Below, piece by piece: positions 9,334 to 19,677 of a DNA stretch of 64,000 nucleotides. The DNA comes from an uncultured Geobacteraceae bacterium (GTDB lineage Bacteria > Desulfobacterota > Desulfuromonadia > Geobacterales > Pseudopelobacteraceae): the NCBI GenBank assembly GCA_903901875.1, contig CAIUSO010000114.1, positions 1-64,000 on the forward strand. Direction: 5' to 3'. Below the pieces are notes generated by a model. That model was not told where the DNA came from and made no database searches. It worked only from the letters and a program-made list of their open reading frames with translations. The stretch's first letter is position 1; each line of letters starts with the position of its first letter. The position numbers were made by a program, and so were the translations under genes.

Positions 9334-10457
9334 GTTTCCTCCTTGAGACTGATTGAGGAAATCTTCAGGCCCGATGAAATATTAAGCAAAATACCGACGG
9401 AAAACAGACTGATCAGCAGGGAACTGCCGCCGTAGCTGATAAAGGGCAGTGCCAGCCCCTTGGTCGGCAGCAGACCGGTCACGACGCCCATATTAACCGA
9501 CGCTTCAATACCAAACAGCACCGCAATTCCCAGGGCGAGAAAGCGCCCGAAGGTGTCCGGCGCGGCAACGGCTATGCGCATGGCCCGCTGAACCAGCAAA
9601 AGAAACATACCAACGATGACGATCACCCCGAGGAACCCAAGTTCTTCACCCACCACCGCCAGAATAAAGTCCGTATGGGCCTCCGGCAGATAGAACAGCT
9701 TCTGCTTCCCCTCTCCGAGCCCCTGGCCGAATACGCCGCCGGTGCCGAGGGCCAACCAGGACTGGATAATCTGGAAGCCGCTGTTCTGGGGATCCTGCCA
9801 CGGGTCCAGAAACGCCAGAATACGCCGCTTCCGGTAGGCCACATTCATGACCAGGAAGTAGAGGAACGGCATTGACATCAAAAAGATTGATATGATGTAG
9901 ACCAGTCGGGTCCCGGCAGCAAACAACATGATAATGGCGACCGCCGCCAGGGTCAGGGCAGAGCCCATATCCGGCTGCTTCAACAGCAGACCGAGCATCA
10001 CCAGCAAAATCAGCATATAGGACACAAAGCCCGGCCCCAACTGTTTGATCTTGTCCTGTTTCCGGTCGAGAGAATAGGCCATGTACATAATCAGGGCTAT
10101 CTTGGCTATCTCCGACGGTTGCAGATTGAAACCGGGAAGCCTGATCCAGCGGGAAGCTCCGCCGGCGCTGCCGCCGATGCCCGGAATAAGCACCAGCACC
10201 AGCAGTACGATGCAGCCGAGCAGAATCGGTGCCGCCAGCTTGCGCCAGAACTGGTAATTGACCCGCATGGTTCCCAGCATGAGGGCAAAACCGAGTACGG
10301 CAAAAATTCCCTGGCGTTTGAGAAAGAAAAAACCGTCGTTAAAGCGCTTGGCAGCCATTACGGAAGAAGCCGAATAGACCATAACCACCCCGAAGCAGGT
10401 GAGCGCTATGGCCATCAGCATGATTACCAGATCATATTCTTCCAGTTTCTTAAACAT
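9330..10457 (-). CDS. ftsW: SEDS peptidoglycan polymerase FtsW
   Basis: Polytopic SEDS-family glycosyltransferase that polymerises septal lipid II with FtsI. It is 375 aa with about ten hydrophobic segments. It has the SEDS motifs GASRWIRLPGFNLQPSEIAK, AHTDFILAVVGEELGFLG and the C-terminal GLALPFISYGGSSL. It follows murD with no gap and overlaps murG. A rodA identity is less likely because it sits inside the dcw cluster. Confidence 0.97.
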   Translation of the reverse strand: MFKKLEEYDLVIMLMAIALTCFGVVMVYSASSVMAAKRFNDGFFFLKRQGIFAVLGFALMLGTMRVNYQFWRKLAAPILLGCIVLLVLVLIPGIGGSAGGASRWIRLPGFNLQPSEIAKIALIMYMAYSLDRKQDKIKQLGPGFVSYMLILLVMLGLLLKQPDMGSALTLAAVAIIMLFAAGTRLVYIISIFLMSMPFLYFLVMNVAYRKRRILAFLDPWQDPQNSGFQIIQSWLALGTGGVFGQGLGEGKQKLFYLPEAHTDFILAVVGEELGFLGVIVIVGMFLLLVQRAMRIAVAAPDTFGRFLALGIAVLFGIEASVNMGVVTGLLPTKGLALPFISYGGSSLLISLFSVGILLNISSGLKISSISLKEET

Positions 10458-11798
10458 TTACAGTGCCTTTACCGCGGCTATAAACCGCTCTGCCCGCTCT
10501 TCGTAATCCCGGAACATATCAAAACTGGAACAGGCCGGCGACATCAGCACCGTACCCCCCGGTGCCGTTATCCGGGCAGCGGTCTGTACCGCTTCTTCCA
10601 TGGTTGCCGCCCGCAGCGTATTGGCCAACGTTCCCAACTCCTCTTCCATCCGATCGGCGGCCTCGCCGATCAGCACCAGATGGTTGACCCGCTCCCGGAC
10701 CAGCGGGGCCAACGGCGCGTAGGCTCCCCCCTTGTCCTTGCCGCCGGCAATGAGGGTGATACCGGTGAAACTCTCCAGTGCTTTTTCCACGCTCCCCACG
10801 TTGGTGGCCTTACTGTCTTCGTAATAGCTGACGCCATTCACCTGTCGCACAAACTCCATGCGGTGGTGGAGTGCCTCGAAACAGAGTATGGTTTCAAAGG
10901 TTTCGTCGGGGCGGCACCCCAGCAACAGGGCGCAGGCGACGGCGGCCATGATGTTTTCCAGGTTATGGACCCCCTGAAGCCGAATCGCTGCCGTCGGAAA
11001 ACACTCTTCATGGCCATTATGCCGGTAGGTTATGACCCCGTCCCGGTAGAAGATCCCCTCAGCAAGCTCATGGCGGCGACTGAAGGGAAACAGGGAGGCC
11101 CGGAGCTGCCCGGCATGGTGCCAGACCAGCTCATCGTCCCGGTTTACCACGGCAAAATCGTCTTCCGTCTGATTTTCAAAAATCCGCAGTTTGGCAGCCA
11201 CGTAGGATTCGTAGTCAGGGTACCGGTCCAGATGGTCCTCGCTCAGATTGAGCAGTGCCGCCACGGTGGGACGAAACGAGGTAATCCATTCCAGCTGGAA
11301 CGAGCTTATTTCCGCCACCACCTGATCCACCAACTGGCGGGAAGCCACCAGGTCGATGAGCGGCGTACCGATGTTCCCCCCCACATAGGTATGATACCCG
11401 TTCTGTGTGAATATCTCGCCCAGAATGGTGGTGGTGGTCGTTTTACCGTTGGTGCCGGTAATGGCGGCAATCGGCACGTCAATGCCCCGCGCCGCCAGTT
11501 CGATTTCACTGACAATCTCCCGGCCGGCCCCCAGTGCCGCAACCAGAGGCGGGAGGTCCATCGGCACACCGGGGGACACCACAATCAGGTCACTGGCGAG
11601 AAAGGTGGCTTCATCGTGCCGCTCCAGCTCCCGGATTATATCGAAGCCCTCAAGCTCGGCCAGTGCTCCGGCCAGAAGCGTCTCATTGCGCATATCGGTG
11701 ACGGTGACCCGCCCTCCCCGTGCGGCGGCATAGCGGGCACAGGCCACACCGGTTTTGGCCAGACCGACCACGAGGATGTTTTTATTCTTCAGTTCCAT
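10458..11798 (-). CDS. murD: UDP-MurNAc-L-Ala--D-Glu ligase MurD
   Basis: Mur ligase that adds D-Glu. It is 446 aa. The N-terminal Rossmann segment [18 protein letters not shown], the P-loop [14 protein letters not shown], the [21 protein letters not shown] signature and the C-terminal substrate loop [19 protein letters not shown] are present. It abuts ftsW directly and follows mraY by 6 bases. A 653-codon open frame lies antisense to this gene and mraY and is judged a shadow. Confidence 0.98.
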   Translation of the reverse strand: MELKNKNILVVGLAKTGVACARYAAARGGRVTVTDMRNETLLAGALAELEGFDIIRELERHDEATFLASDLIVVSPGVPMDLPPLVAALGAGREIVSEIELAARGIDVPIAAITGTNGKTTTTTILGEIFTQNGYHTYVGGNIGTPLIDLVASRQLVDQVVAEISSFQLEWITSFRPTVAALLNLSEDHLDRYPDYESYVAAKLRIFENQTEDDFAVVNRDDELVWHHAGQLRASLFPFSRRHELAEGIFYRDGVITYRHNGHEECFPTAAIRLQGVHNLENIMAAVACALLLGCRPDETFETILCFEALHHRMEFVRQVNGVSYYEDSKATNVGSVEKALESFTGITLIAGGKDKGGAYAPLAPLVRERVNHLVLIGEAADRMEEELGTLANTLRAATMEEAVQTAARITAPGGTVLMSPACSSFDMFRDYEERAERFIAAVKAL

Positions 11799-11804
11799 GG
11801 GATG

Positions 11805-12881
11805 CTACCTCATCTTCAGTGTCGAAATAGCCACCAGTGCCAGAATGATGCTGATTATCCAGAAGCGGACGATAATTTTCGGCTCGGCGACCCCCTTCAG
11901 TTCAAAATGGTGGTGAATGGGTGCCATGCGAAAAATCCGTTTTCCCCGGTACTTGTAGGAGCCCACCTGAAAAATCACCGACAGGGCCTCGACCACAAAT
12001 ATCCCCCCCACGATTACCAGCAGAATTTCCTGTTTTGTCAATACGGCGATGGTGCCAAGGGTGCCCCCCAGGGAGAGTGAGCCCACATCCCCCATGAACA
12101 CCTCGGCCGGGTAGGAGTTGAACCAGAGGAACCCGAGTCCGGCCCCCACCATGGCACCGCAGAGTACGGCCAGCTCTCCGGCTCCCACAACCCGGGGAAT
12201 CTGCAGGTAGGCGGCCAGGGTCGCGTGGCCGGCGATATAGGAGAAGAGCATATAGGTTGCGGCATTAATGGCCACCGGGCCGATGGCCAGGCCATCCAGG
12301 CCATCGGTCAGATTGACGGCGTTACTGGCCCCGACAATCACCAGGGTGGCAAAGGGGATAAACCAAATCCAGAGATCGGGGTGAAAATTTTTGAACAGCG
12401 GGAAATAGAGCTCTTCGCTGAAACCGGGCTTAAGAAACAGAAAAGTAGCCACCGCACCGGCAAGTACTACCTGCCAGAACATTTTCTGACGGGCCGATAA
12501 CCCCTTGGTGTTTTTTTCCACCACTTTTTTATAATCATCCACAAAACCGATCAGGCCGTACCCGACGGTAATAAAGAGTGCCAGCCAGATATATTGGTTG
12601 GTCAGATCGGCCCAGAGCAGGGTCGGAAAGACGATGGCCGCCAGGATGATCACTCCTCCCATGGTCGGAGTTCCCTGCTTTTGCAAATGGGATTCGGGAC
12701 CGTCGGTACGGATTACCTGGCGGGCCTGCATCGCTTCGAGACGGCGGATGAACCAGGGGCCGAGAACAAAGCAGACCAGCAGTGCCGTAATCATGGAATA
12801 GATGGTACGAAACGTCAGATACTTGAAAATATTGAACAGCTTGATGTTGGTGGCCAGCGGAAAAAATATATGATACAGCAT
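11805..12881 (-). CDS. mraY: Phospho-MurNAc-pentapeptide transferase MraY
   Basis: Integral membrane enzyme that makes lipid I on undecaprenyl phosphate. It is 358 aa with about ten membrane helices. Visible family motifs are [13 protein letters not shown], the catalytic-face [36 protein letters not shown], and the C-terminal [12 protein letters not shown] histidine loop. It lies between murF and murD with gaps of 3 and 6 bases. Confidence 0.98.
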   Translation of the reverse strand: MLYHIFFPLATNIKLFNIFKYLTFRTIYSMITALLVCFVLGPWFIRRLEAMQARQVIRTDGPESHLQKQGTPTMGGVIILAAIVFPTLLWADLTNQYIWLALFITVGYGLIGFVDDYKKVVEKNTKGLSARQKMFWQVVLAGAVATFLFLKPGFSEELYFPLFKNFHPDLWIWFIPFATLVIVGASNAVNLTDGLDGLAIGPVAINAATYMLFSYIAGHATLAAYLQIPRVVGAGELAVLCGAMVGAGLGFLWFNSYPAEVFMGDVGSLSLGGTLGTIAVLTKQEILLVIVGGIFVVEALSVIFQVGSYKYRGKRIFRMAPIHHHFELKGVAEPKIIVRFWIISIILALVAISTLKMR

Positions 12882-12884
12882 GGG

Positions 12885-14270
12885 CTATTCCCCTTTAATC
12901 AAACGGTGCAGTTCCGTGGCCACTTTTTCCATGGTTACTCCCCGTGATCCCTTGAGCAGAATCACATCGTCACGCTCCAGAATTCGGTACAGCTCCCCGG
13001 CAACTTCGGCGTGTTCCGAACAACAGATGACCGACTCGGCAGCCATGCCCTCCCTGAGGGCCCCTTCCCGGCCATGGGTGGTCATCAGTTCTCCCAGCAG
13101 ATAGAGGCGATCTACGGTCCGTGCGGCAATGGTGCCGATGGCCCGATGCGCCTCCCCTTCGCCACTGCCAAGCTCCAGCATATCGCCGAGTACGGCAATC
13201 CGATGTCCCGGCCCGGCCAGGGTGGCCAGGGTCTCAAGGGCCGCCCGGGTAGAGGCCGGATTGGCGTTATAGCTGTCATCAATCAGGGTGAACCGATCAT
13301 GGCGTTCTATCTGAAAGCGCCCCTTATAGGGGGTAAAAGCCTCCAGTCCGGCAACAATAACCGGCAGGCTGATCTTTTCCAGAAGGGCCGCCGTCGCCGC
13401 CAGGGCGTTATAGATATTGTGCCGGCCGCAGGCCTTGAGCTGGACCGCCGCCTGGCCAACCGGGGTAACCAGCTGGAAACGCTGTCCCTCCAGCCCCAGG
13501 GAGACAATCTCCCGCGCGCGGACCTCTCCCCGATCAATGCCAAAGCTGATGCGACGGGCAGAAGCATTCTGGGAGAGGGAAGCCACCCGTGAATCATCGG
13601 CATTGACAATGGCCAGCCCCCCGTCAGCGATGCGGTGGAGCAGCTCACCTTTGGCAGCAGCAACCCCCTCCACACTCCCCATGCTCTGGAGATGTGCCTG
13701 AAGGGCATTCAGCACGACGCCGACCTGTGGTGCGGCAATGGCCGCCAGGCGGTCTATCTCGCCCGGCTCACTCATTCCCATTTCCAGCACCGCCCATCGG
13801 TGCTCGGGGCGAAGCTGGAACAGCATCTGGGGGAGACCGATCAGATTATTAAGATTACCGGCGGTTTTCAGGCCGGGTCCGGTCTGTTCGAGAATGGTTG
13901 CGATCATCTCTTTTACGGTCGTCTTGCCGTTACTTCCCGTAACCCCGATGACCGGAACCGTAAATTTCCTGCGCCAGTTGGCAGCAAGATCACCCAGGGC
14001 CCTCAGACTGTTTTTGACGACAACCGCCGTCAGGGTCTCCGGGATCGAATGTCCCTTCAGCCACTGTTCCTCCACAATGGCTGCGGCAACCCCCTTGGCA
14101 GCAATTTCAGCTATATAATCGTGGCCGTTAAACCGCTCTCCCCGCAGGGGGACAAACAGCTCCCCCGGCGCAACGGTCCGTGAATCGGTTGATATTCCGC
14201 TAATGGTGCCGGTGCCGTGGCCGATGATGCGACCGCCGACGGCTCCGGCTATTTCGTTGAGTGAGAACAT
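12885..14270 (-). CDS. murF: UDP-MurNAc-tripeptide--D-Ala-D-Ala ligase MurF
   Basis: Mur ligase that completes the pentapeptide by adding the Ddl product. It is 461 aa. Motifs seen are the N-terminal ISTDSRTVAPGELFVPLRG, the P-loop VTGSNGKTTVKEMIA, the GNLNNLIGLP segment, and the C-terminal LIDDSYNANPASTRAALE. Its first 22 bases overlap the end of murE, which suggests translational coupling. Confidence 0.98.
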   Translation of the reverse strand: MFSLNEIAGAVGGRIIGHGTGTISGISTDSRTVAPGELFVPLRGERFNGHDYIAEIAAKGVAAAIVEEQWLKGHSIPETLTAVVVKNSLRALGDLAANWRRKFTVPVIGVTGSNGKTTVKEMIATILEQTGPGLKTAGNLNNLIGLPQMLFQLRPEHRWAVLEMGMSEPGEIDRLAAIAAPQVGVVLNALQAHLQSMGSVEGVAAAKGELLHRIADGGLAIVNADDSRVASLSQNASARRISFGIDRGEVRAREIVSLGLEGQRFQLVTPVGQAAVQLKACGRHNIYNALAATAALLEKISLPVIVAGLEAFTPYKGRFQIERHDRFTLIDDSYNANPASTRAALETLATLAGPGHRIAVLGDMLELGSGEGEAHRAIGTIAARTVDRLYLLGELMTTHGREGALREGMAAESVICCSEHAEVAGELYRILERDDVILLKGSRGVTMEKVATELHRLIKGE

Positions 14271-15793
14271 GGGGTAACTTTCTTCGCAAAGAAGGCAGCA
14301 GCCTCCTCCCGGTCATCAAAATGGTGTTTCACGGTGCCGATAATCTGGTAATCTTCATGGCCTTTACCGGCCAGAAGGACAATATCATTCCCTCTCGCGT
14401 GGGCAATTGCCAGCTCGATCGCCTCACGACGGTTCTCCACAAGGATAAATCCCTTTTCGCCACAGCCGTCTGCTACTTCGTGGCGCCCGTACTCCCGAAT
14501 TCCCAGCGGCTCAATACCGGCCCGGATCTGCGCCAGGATTAACCCCGGCTCTTCGCTACGGGGATTATCAGAGGTGACAATTGCCAGATCACTCATGGTT
14601 GCGGCTATCTTCCCCATGATCGGACGCTTGCCGTTATCACGGTCACCACCACAGCCAAAAACGGTAATGATCCGCCCGGTGGCAATCTCCCCCAGGGTGG
14701 CAAGAACATTCTCCAGCGCATCTCCCGTATGGGCATAATCGACCAGGCAGGTCACACCGGCACTGTTTTCCACCCGTTCCATGCGCCCCGGCACCGTCTG
14801 GTGCTGCTCTATGCCATGTTTCAGGGCGGCAAGGGGAAGATCAAGGGCCACACCGGCGGCAACTGCAGCCAGAATATTGGACAGATTGAAGCGTCCCAGC
14901 AGCCGGGAGGACACATCAAACTCCCCCGACGGCGTCACCAGAGTTGCCTGAATGCCGGTCACCGATGACGAGACGTTTTTCGGATGAACGTCATACTCTG
15001 CAGCCATACCGAAGGTAATCACCGGTGCAGCAGAGCGGCGTACCATCTCGGCACTGACCGGATCATCCATGTTCACAACGGCCCGGCGCCGGGGTTTTTC
15101 CGGTGAAGGTGCCAGCAACTCGCTGAAGAACCTGCTCTTGGCATCCAGATAGCTTTCCATGGTCCCGTGGTAGTCCAGATGGTCACGGGTCAGATTACTG
15201 AAAATACCCACGTCAAACTGGCAGCCATCTACCCGTTTCTGCTCCAGTGCGTGGGAGGAGACCTCCATGACAAATGCCTGGGCTCCGGCCTGGGCCAACT
15301 GGGCAAAGGCACCTTGCAGCTCGGTGGATTCGGGAGTGGTGTGGGATGCCTCGATGGAGAGTGCTCCAAAGCGATAACTGATGGTCCCCAGCACCGCAGC
15401 CGGCACTCCGGCAGCGTCCAGAATCGCCTCAATCAGATAGGTCGTTGTTGTTTTACCATTGGTACCGGTAATACCGACGAGGGGCCTGGTTGCCGTCGGC
15501 TCACCCTGGAACCGGGCGGCCATACGCCCCATGGCAGCACGTCCATCGGCAACCTTGACCCAGGGGATGGTGGTCGGCGCAGCCGCCTCGTCTTCAAGGA
15601 TGACGGCAGCGGCACCGGCGGCTACGGCACGCGGGATAAAGGAGTGACCATCAACCCGGCTCCCCCGCAGGGCAAAAAACAGGGTGCCGGGAGAAACCGC
15701 ACGGGAATCGCAGGTCAGGGACGTGATGGCCACACCACCATCACCATGGACCTCTGAACCAACTGTCTTTTCGAGCAGATCATACAGTGTCAT
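14249..15793 (-). CDS. murE: UDP-MurNAc-L-Ala-D-Glu--meso-DAP ligase MurE
   Basis: Mur ligase adding the third stem residue. It is 514 aa. TSLTCDSRAVSPGTLFFALRG, the P-loop [14 protein letters not shown] and NLTRDHLDYHGTMESYLDAK are present. The specificity loop reads DNPRSEEP, the DNPR signature of meso-diaminopimelate ligases rather than the lysine type, so the wall should be DAP-type (gram-negative). A 55-base spacer with a stable hairpin separates it from ftsI. Confidence 0.97.
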   Translation of the reverse strand: MTLYDLLEKTVGSEVHGDGGVAITSLTCDSRAVSPGTLFFALRGSRVDGHSFIPRAVAAGAAAVILEDEAAAPTTIPWVKVADGRAAMGRMAARFQGEPTATRPLVGITGTNGKTTTTYLIEAILDAAGVPAAVLGTISYRFGALSIEASHTTPESTELQGAFAQLAQAGAQAFVMEVSSHALEQKRVDGCQFDVGIFSNLTRDHLDYHGTMESYLDAKSRFFSELLAPSPEKPRRRAVVNMDDPVSAEMVRRSAAPVITFGMAAEYDVHPKNVSSSVTGIQATLVTPSGEFDVSSRLLGRFNLSNILAAVAAGVALDLPLAALKHGIEQHQTVPGRMERVENSAGVTCLVDYAHTGDALENVLATLGEIATGRIITVFGCGGDRDNGKRPIMGKIAATMSDLAIVTSDNPRSEEPGLILAQIRAGIEPLGIREYGRHEVADGCGEKGFILVENRREAIELAIAHARGNDIVLLAGKGHEDYQIIGTVKHHFDDREEAAAFFAKKVTPCSHSTK

Positions 15794-15816
15794 AGGTTCT
15801 CCTCAAAAATGGTAAA

Positions 15817-15838
15817 ACCTGCCGGTGGGACGGCAGGT
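15817..15838 (-). terminator. Strong hairpin between ftsI and murE (possible attenuator)
   Basis: ACCTGCCG and CGGCAGGT make a perfect 8-bp GC-rich stem around a six-base loop in the 55-base ftsI-murE spacer. On the minus strand only three T follow, so full termination is unlikely. A partial attenuator or mRNA-processing/stability element is more plausible. Confidence 0.5.
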
Positions 15839-15848
15839 ACATTCTGCA

Positions 15849-17831
15849 TCACGCTGAAGGGGTGAACTTTATCCATACTTCCCCCACGCCCCTGATTTTC
15901 TGGCCGGGGGGAGGGCTCTGTTCGGTGGCCCGGCCACTGCCGAGGAGCCTGATATTAATGCCCCGTTTTTCCATGACCTGCAAAACCCGGCGCATACTCA
16001 TGCCTCTGAAGTTGGGCATAACCTCTCCCTCCGGCGGCATTTCCTCTTCATCCCCCTCTGCCACTGTTTCAACGGCCGGTTCCGGCACGCTCCTGGCACT
16101 GTTCGCACCGTTTGCGACCGGATGTTTTGCCGGAGCCACGGCCACATTCGGTTGTATTTTCATATACGCCAGGGAGTTCTGGGCGATCCCCTTAAAAGCC
16201 GGGGCCGCAACAATCCCCCCGTATTTAACCCCCTGTGGTTCGTCGATAATGACCGCAATAGTCAGTTTGGGTCGGTCCGCCGGAACAAAACCGACAAAGG
16301 AGCCGATACGTTTTGAGGGTGAGTAGGCACGGGTAACCGAATCAACCTTCTGGGCCGTGCCGGTTTTACCGGCCACCAGGAAACCGTCAAGGGCCGCCTT
16401 TGTTCCGGTACCGCCATCAGCGGTAACCGTTTCCATCATCTTGGTCACCTTCTGGGCCGTATCGGCGGAAATGACACGCCGCACCGCCTGTGGCTCGAAC
16501 TTCTGCACAACGGTTCCGTTATCATCAAGAATCTGTTCCACCAGATAGGGTTTCATCAGAGTTCCCCCATTGGCAATGGCAGAAATCGCCGTGACCAACT
16601 GGATGGTTGACAGTGAAAGCCCCTGTCCGAATGAGATGGTAGCCAGATCGATGCCGTACCAATGTTTCTTCAGATTGCCGGGAGACTCACCCGGCAGGTC
16701 GATGCCGGTGCGCGTCCCAAAACCGAAGTTGCGTAAATAGGAGGAGAGCTTCCCCTCCCCCATCTTGAAGCCTATTTTTGCCGATCCGATGTTACTGGAG
16801 TACTTGATGATCTCGGAAATATTCAGCCGTGAGTGGGGATGGTCATCATGGATGGTCCGCCCGGAAAAACGGTACACGCCATTTTCACAATTATACACGT
16901 CGGTCGGTCTGATGGTGTTGGTGTCAAGGGCGGCGGCGATGGTAAACACCTTGAAGGTGGAGCCGGGCTCAAAGCTGTCGGTGACCACATGATTACGTAA
17001 CTGTGCCAGCGAGTAGCGGGAATACGCGTTGGGGTTAAAGGTGGGGTAATTGGCCATGGCCAGAATTTTGCCGGTGTCAGATTCCATGACAACCGCCATC
17101 CCCCCCTTGGCATTGCTGTCCGTCACCGCCTTGGCCAGCTCTTTCTCTGCGATGAACTGGATGGTCTTGTCCAGGGTAAGGATAACACTTTTACCCGGAG
17201 ACGAATCCTTGATGACCGTACTTTTCACCTCAATGTTTCTGCCCAGGGCATCCCGTTCCGTTATCATATAGCCGGTATTTCCCAGGATGGTACTGTCGTA
17301 CTTGAGTTCAATCCCCTCCAGACCGTTGGGGTCGCGGCCGGTAAAACCGACCACATGGGCCGCAATCTCCATGTTCGGATAGAACCGTTTGGACTCAGGG
17401 GCAAAGCCGATCCCCGGCAGCTTCATGTTCTTGATACGGGTAGCCACTTCAGGGGCCAGCCACCGTTGCACCCAGGTGAACGACTTGCTCACGGAAAGGC
17501 GGGATACCAGTTCCCCCTTTGGTATACCGAGAATGGGGGCCAGAACCCCGGCGGTGCCGTCAACGTCCTTGATGCGACGTGGCTCGGCATAGCAGGAGTC
17601 CATATGGATCGATTCGGCAAGTGTGGTGCCGTTCCGATCAAGAATACTGCCACGGGCCGGTGTCAGTTCAACCCGGTGCTGGTGCTGTTTGTCGGCTTTT
17701 TTTACCAGATTTTCATGTTGGAGGATCTGAAGATAGAACGCACGCCCTGCCACAATCAGAAACAGCAGACCAAAAACGGTCCCGATCATAATGATCCGGA
17801 CCCGCGCCCATTTTTCCCGTTCTTCTATCAT
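15849..17831 (-). CDS. ftsI: Penicillin-binding protein FtsI (PBP3) with PASTA tail
   Basis: Septal peptidoglycan transpeptidase. It is 660 aa, longer than the E. coli enzyme of about 590 aa. The order is one N-terminal transmembrane helix (about residues 12-32), a dimerisation domain (LTPARGSILDRNGTTLAES), and the transpeptidase domain. The active-site motif is STFK with Ser291, followed by YSSNIGSAK (SxN) and AGKTGTAQK (KTG). After a Pro/Ala/Glu-rich linker, the last 60 or so residues (MPNFRGMSMRRVLQVMEKRG and the PPPGQKI motif) form a PASTA domain, more familiar in sporulation or gram-positive PBPs. Its start overlaps ftsL by 4 bases. Confidence 0.96.
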   Translation of the reverse strand: MIEEREKWARVRIIMIGTVFGLLFLIVAGRAFYLQILQHENLVKKADKQHQHRVELTPARGSILDRNGTTLAESIHMDSCYAEPRRIKDVDGTAGVLAPILGIPKGELVSRLSVSKSFTWVQRWLAPEVATRIKNMKLPGIGFAPESKRFYPNMEIAAHVVGFTGRDPNGLEGIELKYDSTILGNTGYMITERDALGRNIEVKSTVIKDSSPGKSVILTLDKTIQFIAEKELAKAVTDSNAKGGMAVVMESDTGKILAMANYPTFNPNAYSRYSLAQLRNHVVTDSFEPGSTFKVFTIAAALDTNTIRPTDVYNCENGVYRFSGRTIHDDHPHSRLNISEIIKYSSNIGSAKIGFKMGEGKLSSYLRNFGFGTRTGIDLPGESPGNLKKHWYGIDLATISFGQGLSLSTIQLVTAISAIANGGTLMKPYLVEQILDDNGTVVQKFEPQAVRRVISADTAQKVTKMMETVTADGGTGTKAALDGFLVAGKTGTAQKVDSVTRAYSPSKRIGSFVGFVPADRPKLTIAVIIDEPQGVKYGGIVAAPAFKGIAQNSLAYMKIQPNVAVAPAKHPVANGANSARSVPEPAVETVAEGDEEEMPPEGEVMPNFRGMSMRRVLQVMEKRGINIRLLGSGRATEQSPPPGQKIRGVGEVWIKFTPSA

Positions 17832-18169
17832 TTGACGTGTATAACCTGCTGTTCGGTCGGCAGTGCCATTCCCAGCTCATTCTTGGCAATGGCCTCGATC
17901 CGGGCCGGTGCCTTCAGAGACGCGGCCTCAAGCTTGAGCCGTTTCTGTTCCTGGCCCGCCTCACTTAACTGGCGACTCACTTCGGAAATTTGCAGGTTAA
18001 GATCAACCAGCTTGAAACGGGACCAGACATGGAATACGGAGACAACGGTAAACACCATCATGCAGATCATCAGATATTTGAAAATATCAATCTTGATGGG
18101 AGTAAGTTCCAAGCCGCCAAGTGCGCGCGGTGCGGCTACTTTGGTATAGGTGGTTCGTGCGTGGGCCAT
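17828..18169 (-). CDS. ftsL: Cell division protein FtsL
   Basis: Small bitopic divisome protein that works with FtsB and FtsQ. With the chosen start it is 113 aa: a short basic N-terminus, one transmembrane helix (YLMICMMVFTVVSVFHVWS), then a coiled-coil stretch rich in Leu/Glu/Arg and the tail ARIEAIAKNELGMALPTEQQ, typical of FtsL. The start is the ATG at 18169 with GAGGT nearby. The frame can be extended to a TTG at 18208 but lacks a ribosome site there. The sequence is poorly conserved; the call rests on position and architecture. Confidence 0.9.
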   Translation of the reverse strand: MAHARTTYTKVAAPRALGGLELTPIKIDIFKYLMICMMVFTVVSVFHVWSRFKLVDLNLQISEVSRQLSEAGQEQKRLKLEAASLKAPARIEAIAKNELGMALPTEQQVIHVK

Positions 18170-18208
18170 TGGTATGTACCTCTTCTCTTCCGTTGTTGGT
18201 TCCTGCAA

Positions 18209-19144
18209 CTACAATTTCACGACGGCCCGCAGTTTGGCACTGCGTGCCCGGGGGTTCCCGTCGGTTTCTTCCCCGGTTGCCATTACTGGCCGACCGGTGA
18301 GAATTTTCACCCGTGGCTGTCTACCACAGACACAGATTGGTAACTGCCTCGGGCAGGTGCATCCTTCTGCATATTCCCGAAAGATATGCTTAACGATCCG
18401 ATCTTCCAGAGAGTGGAACGAAATGATCACCGCCCGACCGCCGGGCCGCAACAGATCAAGTGCCCCCCGCATACCGGCTTCCAGACTGGCCAGTTCGGCA
18501 TTCACCGCGATACGCAGGGCCTGGAAGGTCCGGGTGGCCGGATGGATGCGCTCATCCCATTTCGCCTTGGGCACGGCCCCTTTGATAACATCCACCAGCC
18601 GGAAGGTGGTCAAAATGGGAGACTCGCTCCGGGCCGCGACGATAAAGGAGGCAATCCGTTTCGACCACCGTTCCTCCCCGAAATCAGCAATTATCCGGTC
18701 CAGTTCCGGCTCCGGCAGGCTATTCACCAGGTCGGCGGCGGTATCACCAGAGGTGGTGTCCATCCGCATATCCAAAGGTGCATCCTGCTGAAAGCTGAAA
18801 CCCCGCTCCCGGGTGTCAAGTTGATGGGATGAAACCCCCAAGTCCAGGATGAAACCATCAATGGCGGCGACACCAAGGGACGCCACATGACCGGCCACAT
18901 CGGAAAAGTTACCATGTACCAGCCGCACCCTATCGCCATAGGGGGCCAAGCGGGCACCGGCAGCGGCGAGGGCTTCCGGGTCACGATCAAAACCGATCAA
19001 GCGGGCACCGGGGGCCTTTTCGAGGATCAGAGCGGCATGGCCGCCCCCCCCAAGGGTACCGTCTATATAAATATTACCGTCAACCGGTTCCAGAAGAGCA
19101 ATCACTTCATCGGGCAGTACGGAAAGGTGATGAAACGCCGTCAC
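18209..19144 (-). CDS. rsmH: 16S rRNA m4C1402 methyltransferase RsmH (MraW)
   Basis: SAM-dependent methyltransferase acting on cytidine 1402 of 16S rRNA. It is 311 aa. The N-terminus has [13 protein letters not shown] and the SAM loop [14 protein letters not shown], followed by [21 protein letters not shown] and the C-terminal [17 protein letters not shown]. The last base of its stop codon region overlaps mraZ's end by one base on the 5' side, so the two are cotranscribed. Confidence 0.98.
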   Translation of the reverse strand: MTAFHHLSVLPDEVIALLEPVDGNIYIDGTLGGGGHAALILEKAPGARLIGFDRDPEALAAAGARLAPYGDRVRLVHGNFSDVAGHVASLGVAAIDGFILDLGVSSHQLDTRERGFSFQQDAPLDMRMDTTSGDTAADLVNSLPEPELDRIIADFGEERWSKRIASFIVAARSESPILTTFRLVDVIKGAVPKAKWDERIHPATRTFQALRIAVNAELASLEAGMRGALDLLRPGGRAVIISFHSLEDRIVKHIFREYAEGCTCPRQLPICVCGRQPRVKILTGRPVMATGEETDGNPRARSAKLRAVVKL

Positions 19145-19620
19145 TAGAGTCCCAACTCGGCGGCAGCTTCAGAGCCATTCGGGAAATTCTTCATATCCTG
19201 GGTACGGACTTTATCCCACTCGTTCATGCTCCAGACCTCGATCCGATCCAACGTCCCGACAAACTGTATATCCCGTTCAAGGGCTGCATCCCTCCGGAAG
19301 GGGGGGGGAATAAGAAAGCGCCCCAGTTTATCGGCACTGCACTCTTGGGCCGGCGCAATAATGGTGCGCATGATGCTTTTGCGCTGATCCGCAGTAAACC
19401 CCCGACTGTTCTGGACACTTTTTTCAAACTCAAACCATTCTTTGTAGGGAAAAATCAGCAGACCGGAGCTATAGCCCCCTCCATCCAGTGTGATCGGAGC
19501 CGAGTTTGTGAGGTAAAACCTCTCATCTCCGTGCTTTTCCAAAAGAACTTCACGGAAACGTGCCGGAAGGCTGGTACGCCCTTTGGCATCTATGGTTGTC
19601 TCGAAAATTCCCCTGAACAT
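19144..19620 (-). CDS. mraZ: Transcriptional regulator MraZ
   Basis: DNA-binding protein with two SpoVT/AbrB-like halves that controls the dcw cluster. The N-terminal half has [22 protein letters not shown], read here in two parts ([16 protein letters not shown], then [10 protein letters not shown]). The second half has [17 protein letters not shown], the repeated DxxGR/P motif. It is 158 aa. The start is the ATG at 19620, with AAAGAG 5 bases upstream, rather than the GTG at 19626; family members begin MFRG. It is the first gene of the operon and has its own predicted binding boxes in front. Confidence 0.96.
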   Translation of the reverse strand: MFRGIFETTIDAKGRTSLPARFREVLLEKHGDERFYLTNSAPITLDGGGYSSGLLIFPYKEWFEFEKSVQNSRGFTADQRKSIMRTIIAPAQECSADKLGRFLIPPPFRRDAALERDIQFVGTLDRIEVWSMNEWDKVRTQDMKNFPNGSEAAAELGL

Positions 19621-19641
19621 AACCACTCTTTAGGCATTATT

Positions 19642-19667
19642 TTCCACAATGTTCCACTTTTTTCCAC
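19642..19667 (-). promoter_or_regulatory. MraZ-binding boxes (three GTGGAA repeats)
   Basis: On the minus strand three GTGGAA hexamers occur at exact 10-base intervals, each separated by 4 bases. This fits the GTGG(A/T)G-type direct repeats bound by MraZ in other bacteria. They lie between the predicted -10 box and the mraZ start, where bound protein would block transcription, so autorepression is expected. A fourth, imperfect GTGGTT sits at the mraZ start. Confidence 0.85.
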
Positions 19668-19677
19668 ACTGTTGAAA

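Noticed and set aside
10119-12080. 653-codon open frame on the plus strand
   Set aside because: It lies antisense to ftsW, murD and mraY, all of which are certain. Its composition is rich in Gly, His and Gln as expected for a complement of GC-rich coding DNA, and no family features are seen.
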